Assembly: GCA_009746045.1 (NCBI GenBank)
Contig: RPFO01000345.1
Coordinates: forward strand, 1-30,000
Length of the DNA stretch: 30,000 bases
DNA from: Mesostigma viride
Taxonomy: Eukaryota > Streptophyta > Mesostigmatophyceae > Mesostigmatales > Mesostigmataceae
Direction of reading: 5' to 3'
Shown here: piece by piece, positions 1-9,765 of the stretch
Layout: each line of letters starts with the position of its first letter
Position numbering within the stretch: the first letter of the stretch is position 1
Position numbers and translations under genes: made by a program
Notes under the pieces: generated by a model
Seen by the model: only the letters and a program-made list of their open reading frames with translations
Told to the model about the DNA's origin: nothing
Databases searched by the model: none

Positions 1-90
1 CAGCGGACGTGGGATCATGGTGGAGTTCCGAGAGACGCGGCCAAAGTGGGTAGACGGATGTTTTGGGGTGGCCAAAGGAGTGGGGGAGTT

Positions 91-644
91 AAGCTCATTG
101 TGAATAAGAAGTTGGGAACGCACTGTGGTGGACCCCCCTAAGACGGTGTTACCCCACATGGGCATATACTCGGAGGATCCGTCCGAGGATGCGGATGGCG
201 CTGCCTTCTATTCCCCCAACCACCGCGGCCTGACATCGTGGTGCTGGACTTTGAGGGGGGTGGCCGGCATCTGCTTATTGACGTTTCGGTGGCGCGGCCC
301 TTGGCTCTTAGCCACGTGGCTGGGGCCTCCCTCACGGCAGGTTACACGGCGGACCGGGCGGAGCGGGCCAAGCTCCTGGCCTACGGCGACGTCGGGCACC
401 ATCGTGTGGTGCCCTTTGTCCTGGAGGAGTTTGGGGCCATGGGGCCCCTGACCTCCGCCTTCTTCAAGGAGTGTTGCCGGCTCCGGGAGGACCGGCTGGA
501 CCTGGAGGCCAGCGGGCCCCATGGTCGGCGCGGACCTGGACGTCATATTGGCGTCAGCGCTTGTCGGTGGCGCTGACTCGGGCCATGGCTGACATCATGC
601 TCCGCCGTACGCGGGCTGATTTTGCGGTGCAGCAGGGCTATTAG
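91..644 (+). pseudogene. C-terminal fragment of a mobile-element ORF, endonuclease-like domain, frameshifted
   Basis: Three plus-strand frames joined by two shifts read as one protein end. The first frame (about 91-230) ends in a Pro/Asn-rich stretch. The second (226-540) reads RPDIVVLDFEGGG, then LLIDVSVARPL and VPFVLEEFGAMGPLTSAFF. The third (about 534-644) reads WRQRLSVALTRAMADIML and stops at TAG 642-644. This order (RPDIVV, hydrophobic D-V-[ST]-V strand, LE.FG..GP, then W...LSVAL.R) is the pattern I know from the tail of reverse-transcriptase-bearing ORFs in algae and fungi. The RPD plus DV spacing suggests a restriction-like nuclease fold, but that is inference. The left end lies outside the window, so whether it belongs to the element at 770-3400 is unknown. 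At least two frameshifts make it non-functional as read. Confidence 0.55.
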
Positions 645-790
645 GTTCCTCCCGTTAGGCGTTTCCATTGGTCTTATCGTAGTATAGAGCTTTGACATGG
701 CTCTGTATATAGGTTTATAGCTGGGCGTTTGCTTTGGTTTGAGTGATTTCACTCTGCTGTAAGTAATTATATTTTAATATACTCGGAGGT

Positions 791-1420
791 CTATATCAAG
801 GGTCGGTGCTACACGGCCAACTTAATTAGAGCGATCTTGTCTCGTATTACTATACCATCCAAGTGCCGGAGTGGTGGTGGGATTATCAAGGGCTACCTGA
901 TGTGTGGTCCACCGATGTCGGGCTGCCGGGGCGGCGGAGGAGGGTGTGGCCAGTGCTCAAAGTGCTGGCCATGGGGCACTCCCACGCTGAAGCGCTAGGG
1001 GAAGCCATCCATGAGATGGTCCTCTATGCCACGGGCGCTTTGGATACTAGACGGCAGGTGAACCGCCTCACAAGTGTAGGGGAGCTGACCGTGCTTCGGA
1101 ATGCATGGGGTAACCCAACCGCCCTAGCCATCGAGTACAAGGAGGAGAGCACGAGGGAGATGCAAATCGACCTTCAGGACCCCCCTGCCCCTATGGTATC
1201 CATCACTATTGATGACCTGGTGGTCAGCAATGGGCGCACATGCGAGGCGGTGAATCGCTTAATCACGAGTGCTATTGAAGACGGGTACGCGCCTAACAAC
1301 CTTGTGCCCTCCAAGGACAAGACGATCATGGCTAGCCCGGAGGGGGAGGATGAGCTAGAAGCTCTGGGGGTGTTGTTCACCGGCGGGATGGGGTGTTGGA
1401 GCCGACAGCTAAGCAGCTCA
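791..1420 (+). pseudogene. Reverse transcriptase domain of DIRS-like element (partial)
   Basis: The frame from about 835 reads LVSYYYTIQVPEWWWDYQGL, then VWPVLKVLAMGHSHAEALGE, then SITIDDLVVSNG, then ALGVLFTGG. PVLKVLAMG.SH matches the fingers/palm segment of DIRS RTs (usually VLPMGFSxS). IDD stands where the catalytic Y-x-DD box is expected, so both palm aspartates are kept. Upstream, 791-835 reads GRCYTANLIRA in another frame and joins by a one-base shift; an in-frame TAG lies just before the YYYTI segment. The frame shifts again near 1385-1400. The N-terminal fingers are missing. Confidence 0.8.
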
Positions 1421-2210
1421 CCCTTGTGGTTGAGCACACCCGTGTACTCCTCGAGAGGGGACGCGCTACCGCTGAGGCGCTGGCGGCCGTCGTGGGCCGG
1501 TGGGTGTGGCTGCAGATGCTCAGCCGCACTTGCTTGTCCATATGGCAGCAGAGTTTTAAGTTCATCAACCTCAAGGGGTGGGGCCAGCGAACGCGACCTT
1601 TGTGGCAAGGTGTGCGCGATGAGCTCGAGTGTGCCATGGCGTTGGCCCCCATGCTCCGTGTGGACCGGGGGGCTGCCCTGGCTCCGGTGGTGGTGGCTTC
1701 GGATGCGTCTAGTTTTGGGCAGGGGGTTGTCTACGCTGAGATGGCCCCAGCTGAGGTGACGGAACTAGCTCGGGCCCGGGAGGTGCGGGGTTACCCAACC
1801 CTCCTCACCCCAGGTGAGGCCATGTATGCCGGGCCTAGACCCTTGACCAAGGCCGCGGTAAGAGCCATCATCCACGGGCGATGGCGCGTAGGGATCAAGA
1901 GTCGCTGGCGCGATTCGACCACTGATGCACATCAACGAGAAGGAAGTGCGGGCCGCTGTGAAGGGGGTGGAGCGCTCGGCCCGGAACCTCGGGACCTGGG
2001 GGAAGCGGGTGGTGAGGTTAGTGGACTCCACTGCCGCTTTGGGCTGCTTGGCTAAAGGGCGTTCCTCTTCTTAGGTACCGGTTAAACAAGCAATGCCGCC
2101 GGTTGTGCGCTCTTACGTTGGTCACCGGCAGCCGCTCACAATGGGTCTGGACGCCAAGTGAGCTTCAGCCTGCGGATGGGCCTTCGCGGGGGCTTTCCAT
2201 GGCTGCCTCG
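1393..2210 (+). pseudogene. RT thumb and RNase H domain of DIRS-like element
   Basis: The segment starts with LEPTAKQLTLVVEHTRVLL (thumb/connection) and continues to PVVVASDASSFGQGVVYAE, which carries the first RNase H aspartate in the usual DAS..G.G context. After a shift near 1900-1930 it reads HINEKEVRAAVKGVER and then RLVDSTAALGCLAKG, the E- and D-containing RNase H motifs of DIRS elements. A further shift near 2060-2100 leads to WVWTPSELQPADGPSRG, the typical end of this domain (SE.NPAD.PSRG). All expected landmarks are present but spread over three frames. Confidence 0.82.
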
Positions 2211-3150
2211 GTGGCCGGGTGGGTCCGCGATTTGACTCGCGAGGGTGTTCATCCCAATCCCGGGCCTCGGCTTGGCGCTAGCTACTTGACCCTTCTTGAG
2301 GGCAAGGTGAAGCCGGCTACTTTGATGGTTTCCCATCAGGGCCTTAGTAGGTCCTTTTTCGCATGGTGGGCGAGCCGGCGGGGTCGGGCTGGCAGCTTGT
2401 TGCGCGGCTTGACGATTGAGGAATACTATTGCGAGTATGTCGCTTGGGCGCACTCACGGTGTTACATGCCGCCAGTTGTGTGTGTCAATGCGCTTATGGG
2501 CCTGAATCTGTACTTTCCCCGGGAGGTGCGGGATTGGGCCTTGGCACAAAGTGTTTTGGCTGCATGGCTGGCGCACGTTGGCACCCCCTCGTGACCCCCC
2601 CCCCATTCCATGGGAGGCTGCGTTTGCGCTCAATGCTTGTACTATGGTGCTCCCGCGGCAGCCTCGTGCGGCTATGATGGTCATCGTTATTTTCCAACAA
2701 TACCTGCGGGTATCGGAGGCGCTCAACCTGTTGGTCGGCCATGTGCGCTTGCAGCCTGATGTTCGGTTGCGGGGTTCGCAGCGGGGCGCCTTGTTGCTGA
2801 TGTCAGCTAAGACGGCTAAGGGGGCGGTGCAATCTGTGGTGGTCGAGGATGTCATGTCTGAGACCCTCTTGCGGGTTTGTATGCGTGGCAAGGCGGCATG
2901 GGAGCGGGTGTTCCCTTACGATTATGCCCAGTTCAGCCGGGTTTGGCATCATCAGGCCGCGCAGGCTTTGGGGGTCGACACGGTGTTTACCATTCACGGG
3001 CTGCGTCATGGGGGGGCTACCTATGATTTTTTGCGGCAGCGCAGCATGGCTGATATTCAGCATCGGGGTCGCGGGCGCAGCAGCAAAACTGGACATCGCC
3101 CACTATGTGGGATTGCACCGGAGCTTGGCCCTCACCCTTCCTGACGCCCT
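2211..3150 (+). pseudogene. Tyrosine recombinase of DIRS-like element
   Basis: After the RNase H end the protein continues in frame into a SAM-like N-terminal segment (SRSFFAWWASRRG, LTIEEYYCEYVAWA). The frame shifts at about 2550-2600, near the C-run at 2596-2603. It then reads FQQYLRVSEALNL (first catalytic Arg) and FTIHGLRHGGATYDFL (catalytic H-x-x-R). Near 3070-3090 it shifts again to AKLDIAHYVGLHRSL, whose Tyr (codon 3104-3106) is the probable nucleophile. All catalytic residues can be recognised, but two indels mean no intact enzyme. Confidence 0.85.
2229..2267 (+). other. 2A-like NPGP motif between RNase H and recombinase
   Basis: The frame reads DLTREGVHPNPGP, 19 residues after the SRG that ends RNase H and before the recombinase. 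Canonical 2A is D-x-E-x-N-P-G-P. Here Glu is replaced by His, as in the HPNPGP variants common in non-LTR elements, and the Asp is absent, so skipping activity would probably be weak or lost. The position suggests the element once used it to separate RT-RNase H from the recombinase. Confidence 0.6.
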
Positions 3151-3385
3151 GGTTTGGGCTATCGCCGCCTGCCCCCCGCGCATTTGGCGGAGCGTCTTTT
3201 CTCTGCCTTCCTCTTAAGTTCCCTTCATTCTTGTTTTATGCGTCCACCGGTTTTTGTTTTGCCCCTGGCTTGGGTCGCCAGGGAGGGATGTAAGGGTAAG
3301 GCTAGCCTTTTTGGACATAAAGTGTTCCCATGGGTAAGGATGGCCAGTTGAGGGCCACTTCCCGATGTGCTCTACTTATTGTTTT

Positions 3386-3391
3386 AATAAA
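3386..3391 (+). terminator. Possible polyadenylation signal AATAAA of the retroelement
   Basis: AATAAA lies in an AT-rich stretch downstream of the recombinase frame and upstream of featureless AT-rich DNA. Position and sequence fit a poly(A) signal, but there is no independent support. Confidence 0.3.
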
Positions 3392-3399
3392 GAGTCTGG

Positions 3400-4286
3400 T
3401 TACCTTGGAGTTCCACGGTTAATAGAATCGGGGTTCTCTGAACATAGTTTCTTTATAGTGATACGGAAGGGGAGCCGCTGATGCTAGGTGAAATAGAGCT
3501 GGGTGATGTGATCGTAATAAGGTTGATTAGGCTTCTAGTGTACGAGTATTACGGATGATATGGCCTAATTGTTGCGGCCCATACCTTGACGGTGTGCTGA
3601 GTACCTTGACGACGGATTTTTGCATCTAGGTTCTCTTAACAGATCTATGATTGCGGACGGGTTTGCAACAAGCAATATCTGAAGTAAAACTTGACGGCTA
3701 AAACTGTTTAGAGGCCGTTGCCGGAATCTGGCCGTTGGTAGAGAGCCGTTGGCCTTGAAACACGATAAAAGCTTGCTCACCTAGCTCATGGCCGCGGTCT
3801 CTTTTGTTTTCCCACCCGCCCTCCCTGTGTGTTGCCTGTTTGTATATGTATTATTTTGTAATATACTACTATGTATTTATTGTAAACTTGAGTTGATGTA
3901 TTCTGATCAGGCACTCCGCAAAGGTGAAAACCGTTTGCGTTCAGTGCCGGGCCGCGGAAAACGCGGAAAAACGCGATCTGAGTTGATGTATAGTTGATGG
4001 CATCCATTCACCAGACAACCAGCGCAGGCCAGAAACCTAGTATGCTCCCCAACAGCCACTGACCAAGTAAACGAGGCAACAAACACCGGGCATATACTAG
4101 ACCAGACAATTCGGACCAGTTAGAGTATATTATACTAAGTGTACCAGTTAGATTATAGTATACGTTTCTTTATACGTTGTATTATACATTTCTTTTCATC
4201 AATTTTCCGTAGCTCCCTAATGGGACCGCCTGCAAATAATCAAGCAGCTGCCCGCGCCGCTTCTCCTATTGCCAACACTTCAAAAG
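3400..4286. other. Gene-free spacer between retroelement and YidD-like gene
   Basis: AT-rich sequence with no supported coding region on either strand. A short direct repeat (GAGTTGATGTAT) occurs at about 3891 and 3980. On the minus strand this is the 3' flank of the YidD-like gene. An AATAAA on that strand at about 3873-3878 lies some 400 bp past the stop codon, too far to be a clear poly(A) signal. Confidence 0.4.
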
Positions 4287-7200
4287 CTACAATTCGGGCG
4301 GGGGTGGCTCGCCGATCCACCGGGGAGGGTCGTATCCATATCCTCCTGCATAGTGGGCACATTTTCAGGGTGAGACAAGTGACAATCAAGCCCATCAGCG
4401 GGGGGACAAAAACTAGACATGCATCGTGGTGAGCCGCTACCATAACAACCTGAGTGGTACCAAGCCACTCAAGCAGTTGCAACAAGCACCGTTGAGACAA
4501 CTGCTGCAGTGCTATGTTAGCAGCTATTTCTGGCCTGCGCTGGTTGTCTCCTTGGTATATTAGCAGTGCAAACACACCCCTTCCAGCCGGCTGACCACTC
4601 GCCTGTTACACGAGCTGCAAGACAAACTTTTGTAATGATCACGACAGCATTTGTCGATGTCATTTTGCAGGGCCAGAGGGGAGACCAGGGAGTCATGGGA
4701 AGCTCAGCACGTTCGTGCTGCAATCTAGTACATAGTACATAATTTAGCTTGAGTAATAAGGTCTTGGTGTTCTGTTATAGCGTGGGTGCGATTGTCGATG
4801 GCAAAGGCGCACCAGACATGCGCCGGCAAGCCATTTTAAATGGAAGTAAATCTTATGACTGAGGCAGGGAGCAGAAATCCTCATCGGACAACCTTTAAAT
4901 ACCACACGTTCATAGGGAGCCAACAGCCCACGCCAGTTGCCAAGACACAACGTCGGCAGGCTGGTGCCCCTGTTCAATCTGCAAAAGGTCTGAAAGGGGC
5001 TGGAGTTCCTACCCTATTGCTAACCGAGACAAGTGCTATCACGGCTATCTGTTCGCGTACCGTATTGCTAACCGAGACAAGTGCTATCACGGCTATCTGT
5101 TCGCGTGCCCTATTGCTAACCGAGACAAGTGCTATCACGGCTATCTGTTCGCGTACCGTATTGCTAACCGAGACAAGTGCTATCACGGCTATCTGTTCGC
5201 GTACCCTATTGCTAACCGAGACAAGTGCTATCACGGCTATCTGTTCGCGTACCCTATTGCTAACCGAGACAAGTGCTATCACGGCTATCTGTTCGCGTAC
5301 CCTATTGCTAACCGAGACAAGTGCTATCACGGCTATCTGTTCGTGTACCGAATGGGTTGCATATTTGGTTGGGGGATTGGTGTCCCTGCTCTCTCTGCAA
5401 AAGGTCCACTTTAGAGGTCGTACCCTATTGCTAACCGGTACGAGTGTTCTCTGTTCGCGTACCGAATGGGTTGCATCGCAACAGCCGGCACGCCGTCAGG
5501 GCTGTCCCTTTGAGCACACCATATTTGGCGTAGGCCTGAGCGGGGGAAGGGCCGCAAGGAAACGGAGGAGAGTGTGAGATCAGGAATCAACACGTGACGT
5601 GAGGACCGATAGATGAATAGTAATCTTATTCGTACTCTACAATCAAACAGTAGTTATCTTATTATTGAACGATGCAGGAGTGTTGCTAGCACCTCGAAGA
5701 GTTACAACTACAAGCCTGGCATGTGCATGTCGTGACTAGGCAAATAGACCCGGGTGTATAGGCATTTGATAGTGCCAGCCGAAACTTGAAATAACCACTA
5801 GGGGACTTGACAACGAACCTGTCCTGCTTTGTTCTCACAAAGGGACCAAGAACATAATCCTGTAACTCTCGCCCTCTCTAAAGCTTTCCTTCTTGTGCAC
5901 CCCCTTGCGTTCTTGTGCACCCCCATGCCGGCACAAGCACACAGCCCGAGTCCACAGGCATGCCTTCTGGCGTATACGGGCCCACACATGTCTCCGTGAT
6001 ACGTACATGCACAAAAACAAAAAAGGCCTCTTGATGTGGGGTTGCACTGACAAGGCAGCTGCACAACCGTTGGCTGCACAACCGTTGAAGGTACATTCCC
6101 TGAGAGCTTCCTCCCAGGGCAACGGGCAGCATAATTTGGACCATTCAACGTTGGCCACCACATGGGCGAACCGTGGCGCACACACACCATGCAGGGAAAA
6201 CAACCAACCCCTTTGCATTGCAAAGCCGTAGCCATGGGTAGAGCTGCTCCCTGTGCAGCCGCAGCACATCAGGGGGCGTGTGCCAGCTGCGTCACTACTT
6301 ATCATGCGCCTGCATGGTGTGTGTGTGCTCATTAACCACCGCGCACCTGCCGTAACGTGCTCATCCAAGGAACGAGACTCGCTTGTGTCTCTGTTGATGC
6401 TTGCTCCAGAAAAAACGCTAGCCGCCTGCATGGCGTACTCCACCACCGCACACCTGCGCTCATAGAAAACAATGCTAGCGCGCCTGCATGGCGTACTCCA
6501 CCACCGCACACCTGCGCTCATAGAAAACAATGCTAGTGCACCTGCATGGCGTACTCCACCACCGCACACCTGCGCTCATAGAAAACAATGCTAGCGCACC
6601 TGCATGGCGTACTCGGAGCAGGTGGGGATGTAGCGGCAGCTCCACGGGATGAGCGGAGAGATCATGCCTGGCCGTGGGGTGGGATGTTACACACCACGCG
6701 GGCAGGGGTCATCACTACCATACAGGCACAACCGATGGCATGTTCAGGTATGCATATAATGGGAATGATTAATCCAATAAGGCAGTCCAGTTGTCTTATC
6801 ATATGAATGACACAACCTGCATGCACTTGCCATAACGAGGATCTGGACCATTGCAACGTAGCCTAGTTCTGTCAAGACTGTAACGATTACAGCGCATCGT
6901 GGAGCATAACAGCGCATTATAGAGCAACAGTAACCCAAGACACCACCCACTGAAACGCAGGGCGGGGCCTGCAGCACAGCACATCTTTTCTGTATGCCTG
7001 GGTTGGAGACCAGCTCTCTCTGGGGTGTGTTCCTGGGTCGTACACCATCCACCCGCGCATGGCACGGTTACTCCCCACAACTCCGGACCGATTATGCTGG
7101 CCGCCGATCCTGCGGTAGCCCTCCTGAGAGGCTTGGACTACTACTGTCAAAGGGGCTTGGACTACTACTGTCAAAGGGGCTTGGACTACTACTGTCAAAG

Positions 7201-8451
7201 GGGCTTGGACTACTACTGTCAAAGGGGCTTGGACTACTACTGTCAAAGGGGCTTGGACTACTACTGTCAAAGGGGCTTGGACCACTACTGTCAAAGGGGC
7301 TTGGACTACTACTGTCAAAGGGGCTTGGACCACTACTGTCAAAGGGGCTTGGACTACTACTGTCAAAGGGGCTTGGACTACTACTGTCAAAGGGGCTTGG
7401 ACTACTACTGTCAAAGGGACTTGAACTACTCCTGTCAAAGGGGCTTGCGCCACTACATCCGACATGTCGTACCTGCGCGACCATCATGTGATCCTGTGGA
7501 CCTTGCCACACATTCGTGCGGAAGCCATGGAAGCTTCCTGAGCTTGCCAAACCTTCATAGGGAATGGTAAGTGAGATAGCCAATCAGACACTGCCCTTCA
7601 ACCCCTTGTACAAAAGTCAGGAACTTGTCCCGACATGGTACATGTCTAGGGAAATAACAGGCCCGCCTTGCCCCACTCTTCTACGGCTTTGCAAGGCAAC
7701 CGTGGTGGGTGCCCACTATAGTGACCGAGATGTGCCTACTGTAGTGACCGCGATGTGCCCACTTGCTACGGCATCTCAAGGCAGCCGCCTCACAACCCCC
7801 TTCACAGACGTTTGCCACCGCTAGGGGTGACTACTCCAGAGGCATAGTGATAGGCAGCGCAGCAGTATAGCTTCCCAACCACGTAGACGAACCGATTGAG
7901 CACCGACTTTACCGGACCTCCAGAAGAAAAGACAGCAGGTCTGGGATGACATGGCACACTACAACAAACAGGAGAAACACTGATAAGGGCCACAGGTGTG
8001 CTACAGATGCCATTCGTTCGCCTCTCTCATTCATACAGCATTCTGACGCACCTTTGTAGAACTTGAGCATCGAAATGGCGGCTTTAACGGCGGGCGATTG
8101 TTCCTTGGTTGCCGCCACCATGCCCGTGCTTCCCTTGGTTGACGCCCCATCAGCCAAGACCTCATAGTTGGATCGTTTACTACCAGCCGCCACCACTTGA
8201 CTGCTCGACTGGTTGTGGTCATTGAACTCCTTGGAAGCCCCGAGTTGGTTGCTGTCATCTGCGGACGATCCGGTCTCTGAAGTTTCCAGGGGACCACAAT
8301 CGCCACTGCTGCCATCTGTGCCTCGTGCCGCCCATGGGGCCAAGTCAGTCCTCCGTTGGTCGGGCCCCCCCGGTTGGGGTATGAAGCGATGGTTGCTAGC
8401 GCCCGCGGCGCAGTTGCAGGACCAGAGCCACGGCCCCAGACCTGCGGTCAT
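4287..8451 (-). CDS. YidD-family membrane protein insertion factor, nuclear gene of plastid type, 4 exons
   Basis: Exons on the minus strand: 8052-8451, 6600-6667, 5463-5535 and 4287-4345, 600 nt joined (199 codons plus TAG). Every junction has GT/AG: donors GTGCGT, GTGCGC and GTACGC; acceptors GGCCAG, GCTCAG and ATGCAG. Phases agree (1, 0, 1). The joined C-terminal third has all YidD landmarks: AVKAAISMLKFYKG, ISPLIPWSCRYIPTCSEYAM, GVLKGTALTACRLLRCNP and GYGYDPPRW. Bacterial YidD is a small peripheral membrane protein that assists YidC insertion; land plants have a nuclear, plastid-predicted form that this one resembles closely (ISMLKFYK, CRYIPTCSEY). The first 120 residues are Ser/Asp/Gly-rich and could hold a transit peptide. 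The start is uncertain: ATG at 8451 gives an open frame, but a possible CAG acceptor at 8442-8444, also phase 1, would allow an upstream exon. Cys replaces the usual Trp in LTxWRL. Confidence 0.92.
5013..5348. repeat. 48-bp minisatellite, 7 units, in YidD intron 3
   Basis: TAACCGAGACAAGTGC recurs at exactly 48-bp steps (5021, 5069, 5117, 5165, 5213, 5261, 5309). Units are nearly identical. On the sense (minus) strand each contains GGGTACGCGAACAG, the same sequence as the 5' splice site of YidD exon 3 (G|GTACGCGAACAG). The unit is a multiple of 3, so both strands show long open frames that are not genes. Confidence 0.95.
5338..5366 (-). repeat. Intronic copy of the end of YidD exon 3 with its 5' splice site
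   Basis: The sense strand reads TGCAACCCATTCGGTACACG, matching the true exon-3 end and donor at 5456-5475 apart from one base (GTACACG for GTACGCG). It sits at the edge of the 48-bp array. Flanking similarity (CTGCAAAAGGT, CTATTGCTAACC) shows a larger duplication took place before the 48-bp unit expanded. Confidence 0.85.
6421..6617. repeat. 58-bp tandem repeat seeded from YidD exon 2 end
   Basis: CCTGCATGGCGTACTC recurs at 58-bp steps (6425, 6483, 6541, 6599). The last copy is the real end of YidD exon 2. Each unit on the sense strand contains GAGTACGCCATGCAG followed by a GTGCGC-like donor. A diverged copy lies near 6308. Three intact decoy donors therefore follow the genuine one in intron 2. 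Confidence 0.93.
7132..7443. repeat. 24-bp minisatellite, 13 units, in YidD intron 1
   Basis: The unit GGCTTGGACTACTACTGTCA plus AAGG repeats 13 times with few substitutions (two units have CAC for TAC; the last is more diverged). It is open in several frames because 24 is divisible by 3. It lies between YidD exons 1 and 2, so it is judged intronic and not protein-coding. Confidence 0.93.
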
Positions 8452-8496
8452 GAGAATAGGTGGGGAATATGAATAAGCGTTACATACGCTGGGATT

Positions 8497-8669
8497 TGAA
8501 CATGTTTATTAAACCAACTATGTATTGAACATGTTCATATAAACTATATTGAACATGTTCATATCAACTATGTTGAACTTGTTTATATCAACTATGTAGA
8601 ACATGTTTATATCAACTACATAGAACATGTTTATATAAGCTACATTGAACATGTTTATAAACTATGGAG
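8497..8669. repeat. AT-rich 24-bp tandem repeat with palindromic core
   Basis: Seven diverged units begin with TGAAC or AGAAC at 8497, 8526, 8550, 8574, 8598, 8622 and 8646. Several contain GAACATGTTC, a perfect 10-bp palindrome. The array lies just upstream of YidD exon 1 on the sense strand. Confidence 0.85.
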
Positions 8670-9263
8670 GTCCAGAGTGCAGCCGTTGTCAACCAGCAGT
8701 CACCTTTGCACGGCTTCCGCCGGCGTGACCCAGTGAGTAGTACTCCTACTCACATCCGCCCCCGTGGGGCTAGCAGTTAGATTCGATCCACTGGTTCGTA
8801 TTGGAGAATTTCGGACACACTTGCACCGTTCTCCGATAAAGAGCTTTTTCGCAGTTGGGCTATCGCTTGGGATGCCTTCGGATCAGGAGACCCCTATAGT
8901 CATGAAATCATGCGAGAGGTCCTGTGTTCGAATCCAGTATCGTTCCAAATAATCTATTTCACTGATCTAGCCGGGTATTCGAGGCCCCAAAAGGCTGCTA
9001 AAAACCTGTTCTTGGGACACTTAAGAGGAAAATAATAGGGTGTTCAAAACAGAGTCAGGGCTCGATGGTTGAGTTGATTACTTGATGCCATGCAATATGG
9101 TAGCCACCATATGCTAGCCGCCTATCTGACCAGTGTGAAATGCGATTAATAGAGATGTTCACACACGGGGTCATGCCGTGCAAAGACCGTGGCCCAGGTT
9201 GCTGATGCCCTGCCACAATCTTCTCCACATTGCTGTCAATTGCTATGGATAAAAATGATCACA
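8670..9263. other. Non-coding stretch between YidD and CDC14 exons
   Basis: No supported gene. Two short stretches resemble the internal B box of tRNA-derived elements (GTGTTCGAATCCA near 8923 and GATTCGATCC near 8781), but neither folds into a tRNA. A decayed SINE is possible. Confidence 0.3.
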
Positions 9264-9467
9264 GGGGGTGGGGTGGGGTGGGGTGGGGTGGGGTGGGGTG
9301 GGGTGGGGTGGGGTGGGGTGGGGTGGGGTGGGGTGGGGTGGGGTGGGGTGGGGTGGGGTGGGGTGGGGTGGGGTGGGGTGGGGTGGGGTGGGGTGGGGTG
9401 GGGTGGGGTGGGGTGGGGTGGGGTGGGGTGGGGTGGGGTGGGGTGGGGTGGGGTGGGGTGGGGTGGG
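9264..9467. repeat. (GGGGT)n array, about 40 units
   Basis: About 200 bp of essentially perfect GGGGT pentamers, G-rich on the plus strand. Strong G-quadruplex potential follows from the sequence. The (GWGGV)n open frames over it are artefacts. Confidence 0.98.
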
Positions 9468-9685
9468 GGGTTACTCCTTTTCAAAGATCTTGGCATGGGC
9501 AAGGCTAACCTTGTCTGACATCCTTGCAGTCTGACGCCCGTGAAGCGACCAAGTGCCTGCAATGGTAGGCGTGAAAGGCAGAGCGATCCAAGTAAGAAGC
9601 ATGCCATGCGCCACCATCAGACACCAAGGTCACGAAGGGTAAAACCTTTGGCAGGCGATGCTGACATTTACCAACTTGTATTGAG

Positions 9686-9765
9686 AGGCACTACCAATTC
9701 ATAGGCGTTACCATTAGGCACTACCAATTTATAGGCAATACCAGTAGGCACTACCAACTTACAAC
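9686..9765. repeat. 30-bp tandem repeat, 3 units
   Basis: AGGCACTACCAA starts at 9686, 9716 and 9746, with related sequence (TTATAGGC..TACCA) between. Short and diverged. Confidence 0.8.

Larger units (their letters stand above)
770..3400 (+). mobile_element. Degenerate DIRS-like tyrosine-recombinase retroelement
   Basis: Reverse transcriptase, RNase H and tyrosine recombinase follow one another on the plus strand, an arrangement diagnostic of YR retrotransposons (DIRS, PAT and Ngaro groups). The modules lie in different frames separated by several indels, so the copy is decayed. No DAM-type methyltransferase domain is visible between the modules. I found neither inverted terminal repeats nor split direct repeats at the ends, so the boundaries are approximate. 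AATAAA at 3386-3391 follows the recombinase by about 170 bp and could be the polyadenylation signal. The nearby ORF fragment at 91-644 may be part of the same insertion or a separate one. Confidence 0.85.

Noticed and set aside
6020-6050. CQCNP frame as a YidD exon
   Set aside because: The real RCNP exon was found at 5463-5535, with correct phase and splice sites.
5013-7443. CRISPR-like regular repeats
   Set aside because: Units are head-to-tail without unique spacers, and the sequence is eukaryotic.
7025-7583. Repeat protein frames over the 24-bp array (LDYYCQRG, PSPFDSSS and others)
   Set aside because: A 24-bp unit keeps all frames open. The array lies within a YidD intron and has no start context or homology.
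8708-8760. Possible CDC14 or YidD exon reading THWVTPAEAVQR on minus
   Set aside because: No acceptor gives a phase that fits the known exons.
8870-8950. tRNA-like sequence with TTCGAATC
   Set aside because: T-arm, anticodon and acceptor stems do not pair. At most a decayed tRNA-derived SINE.
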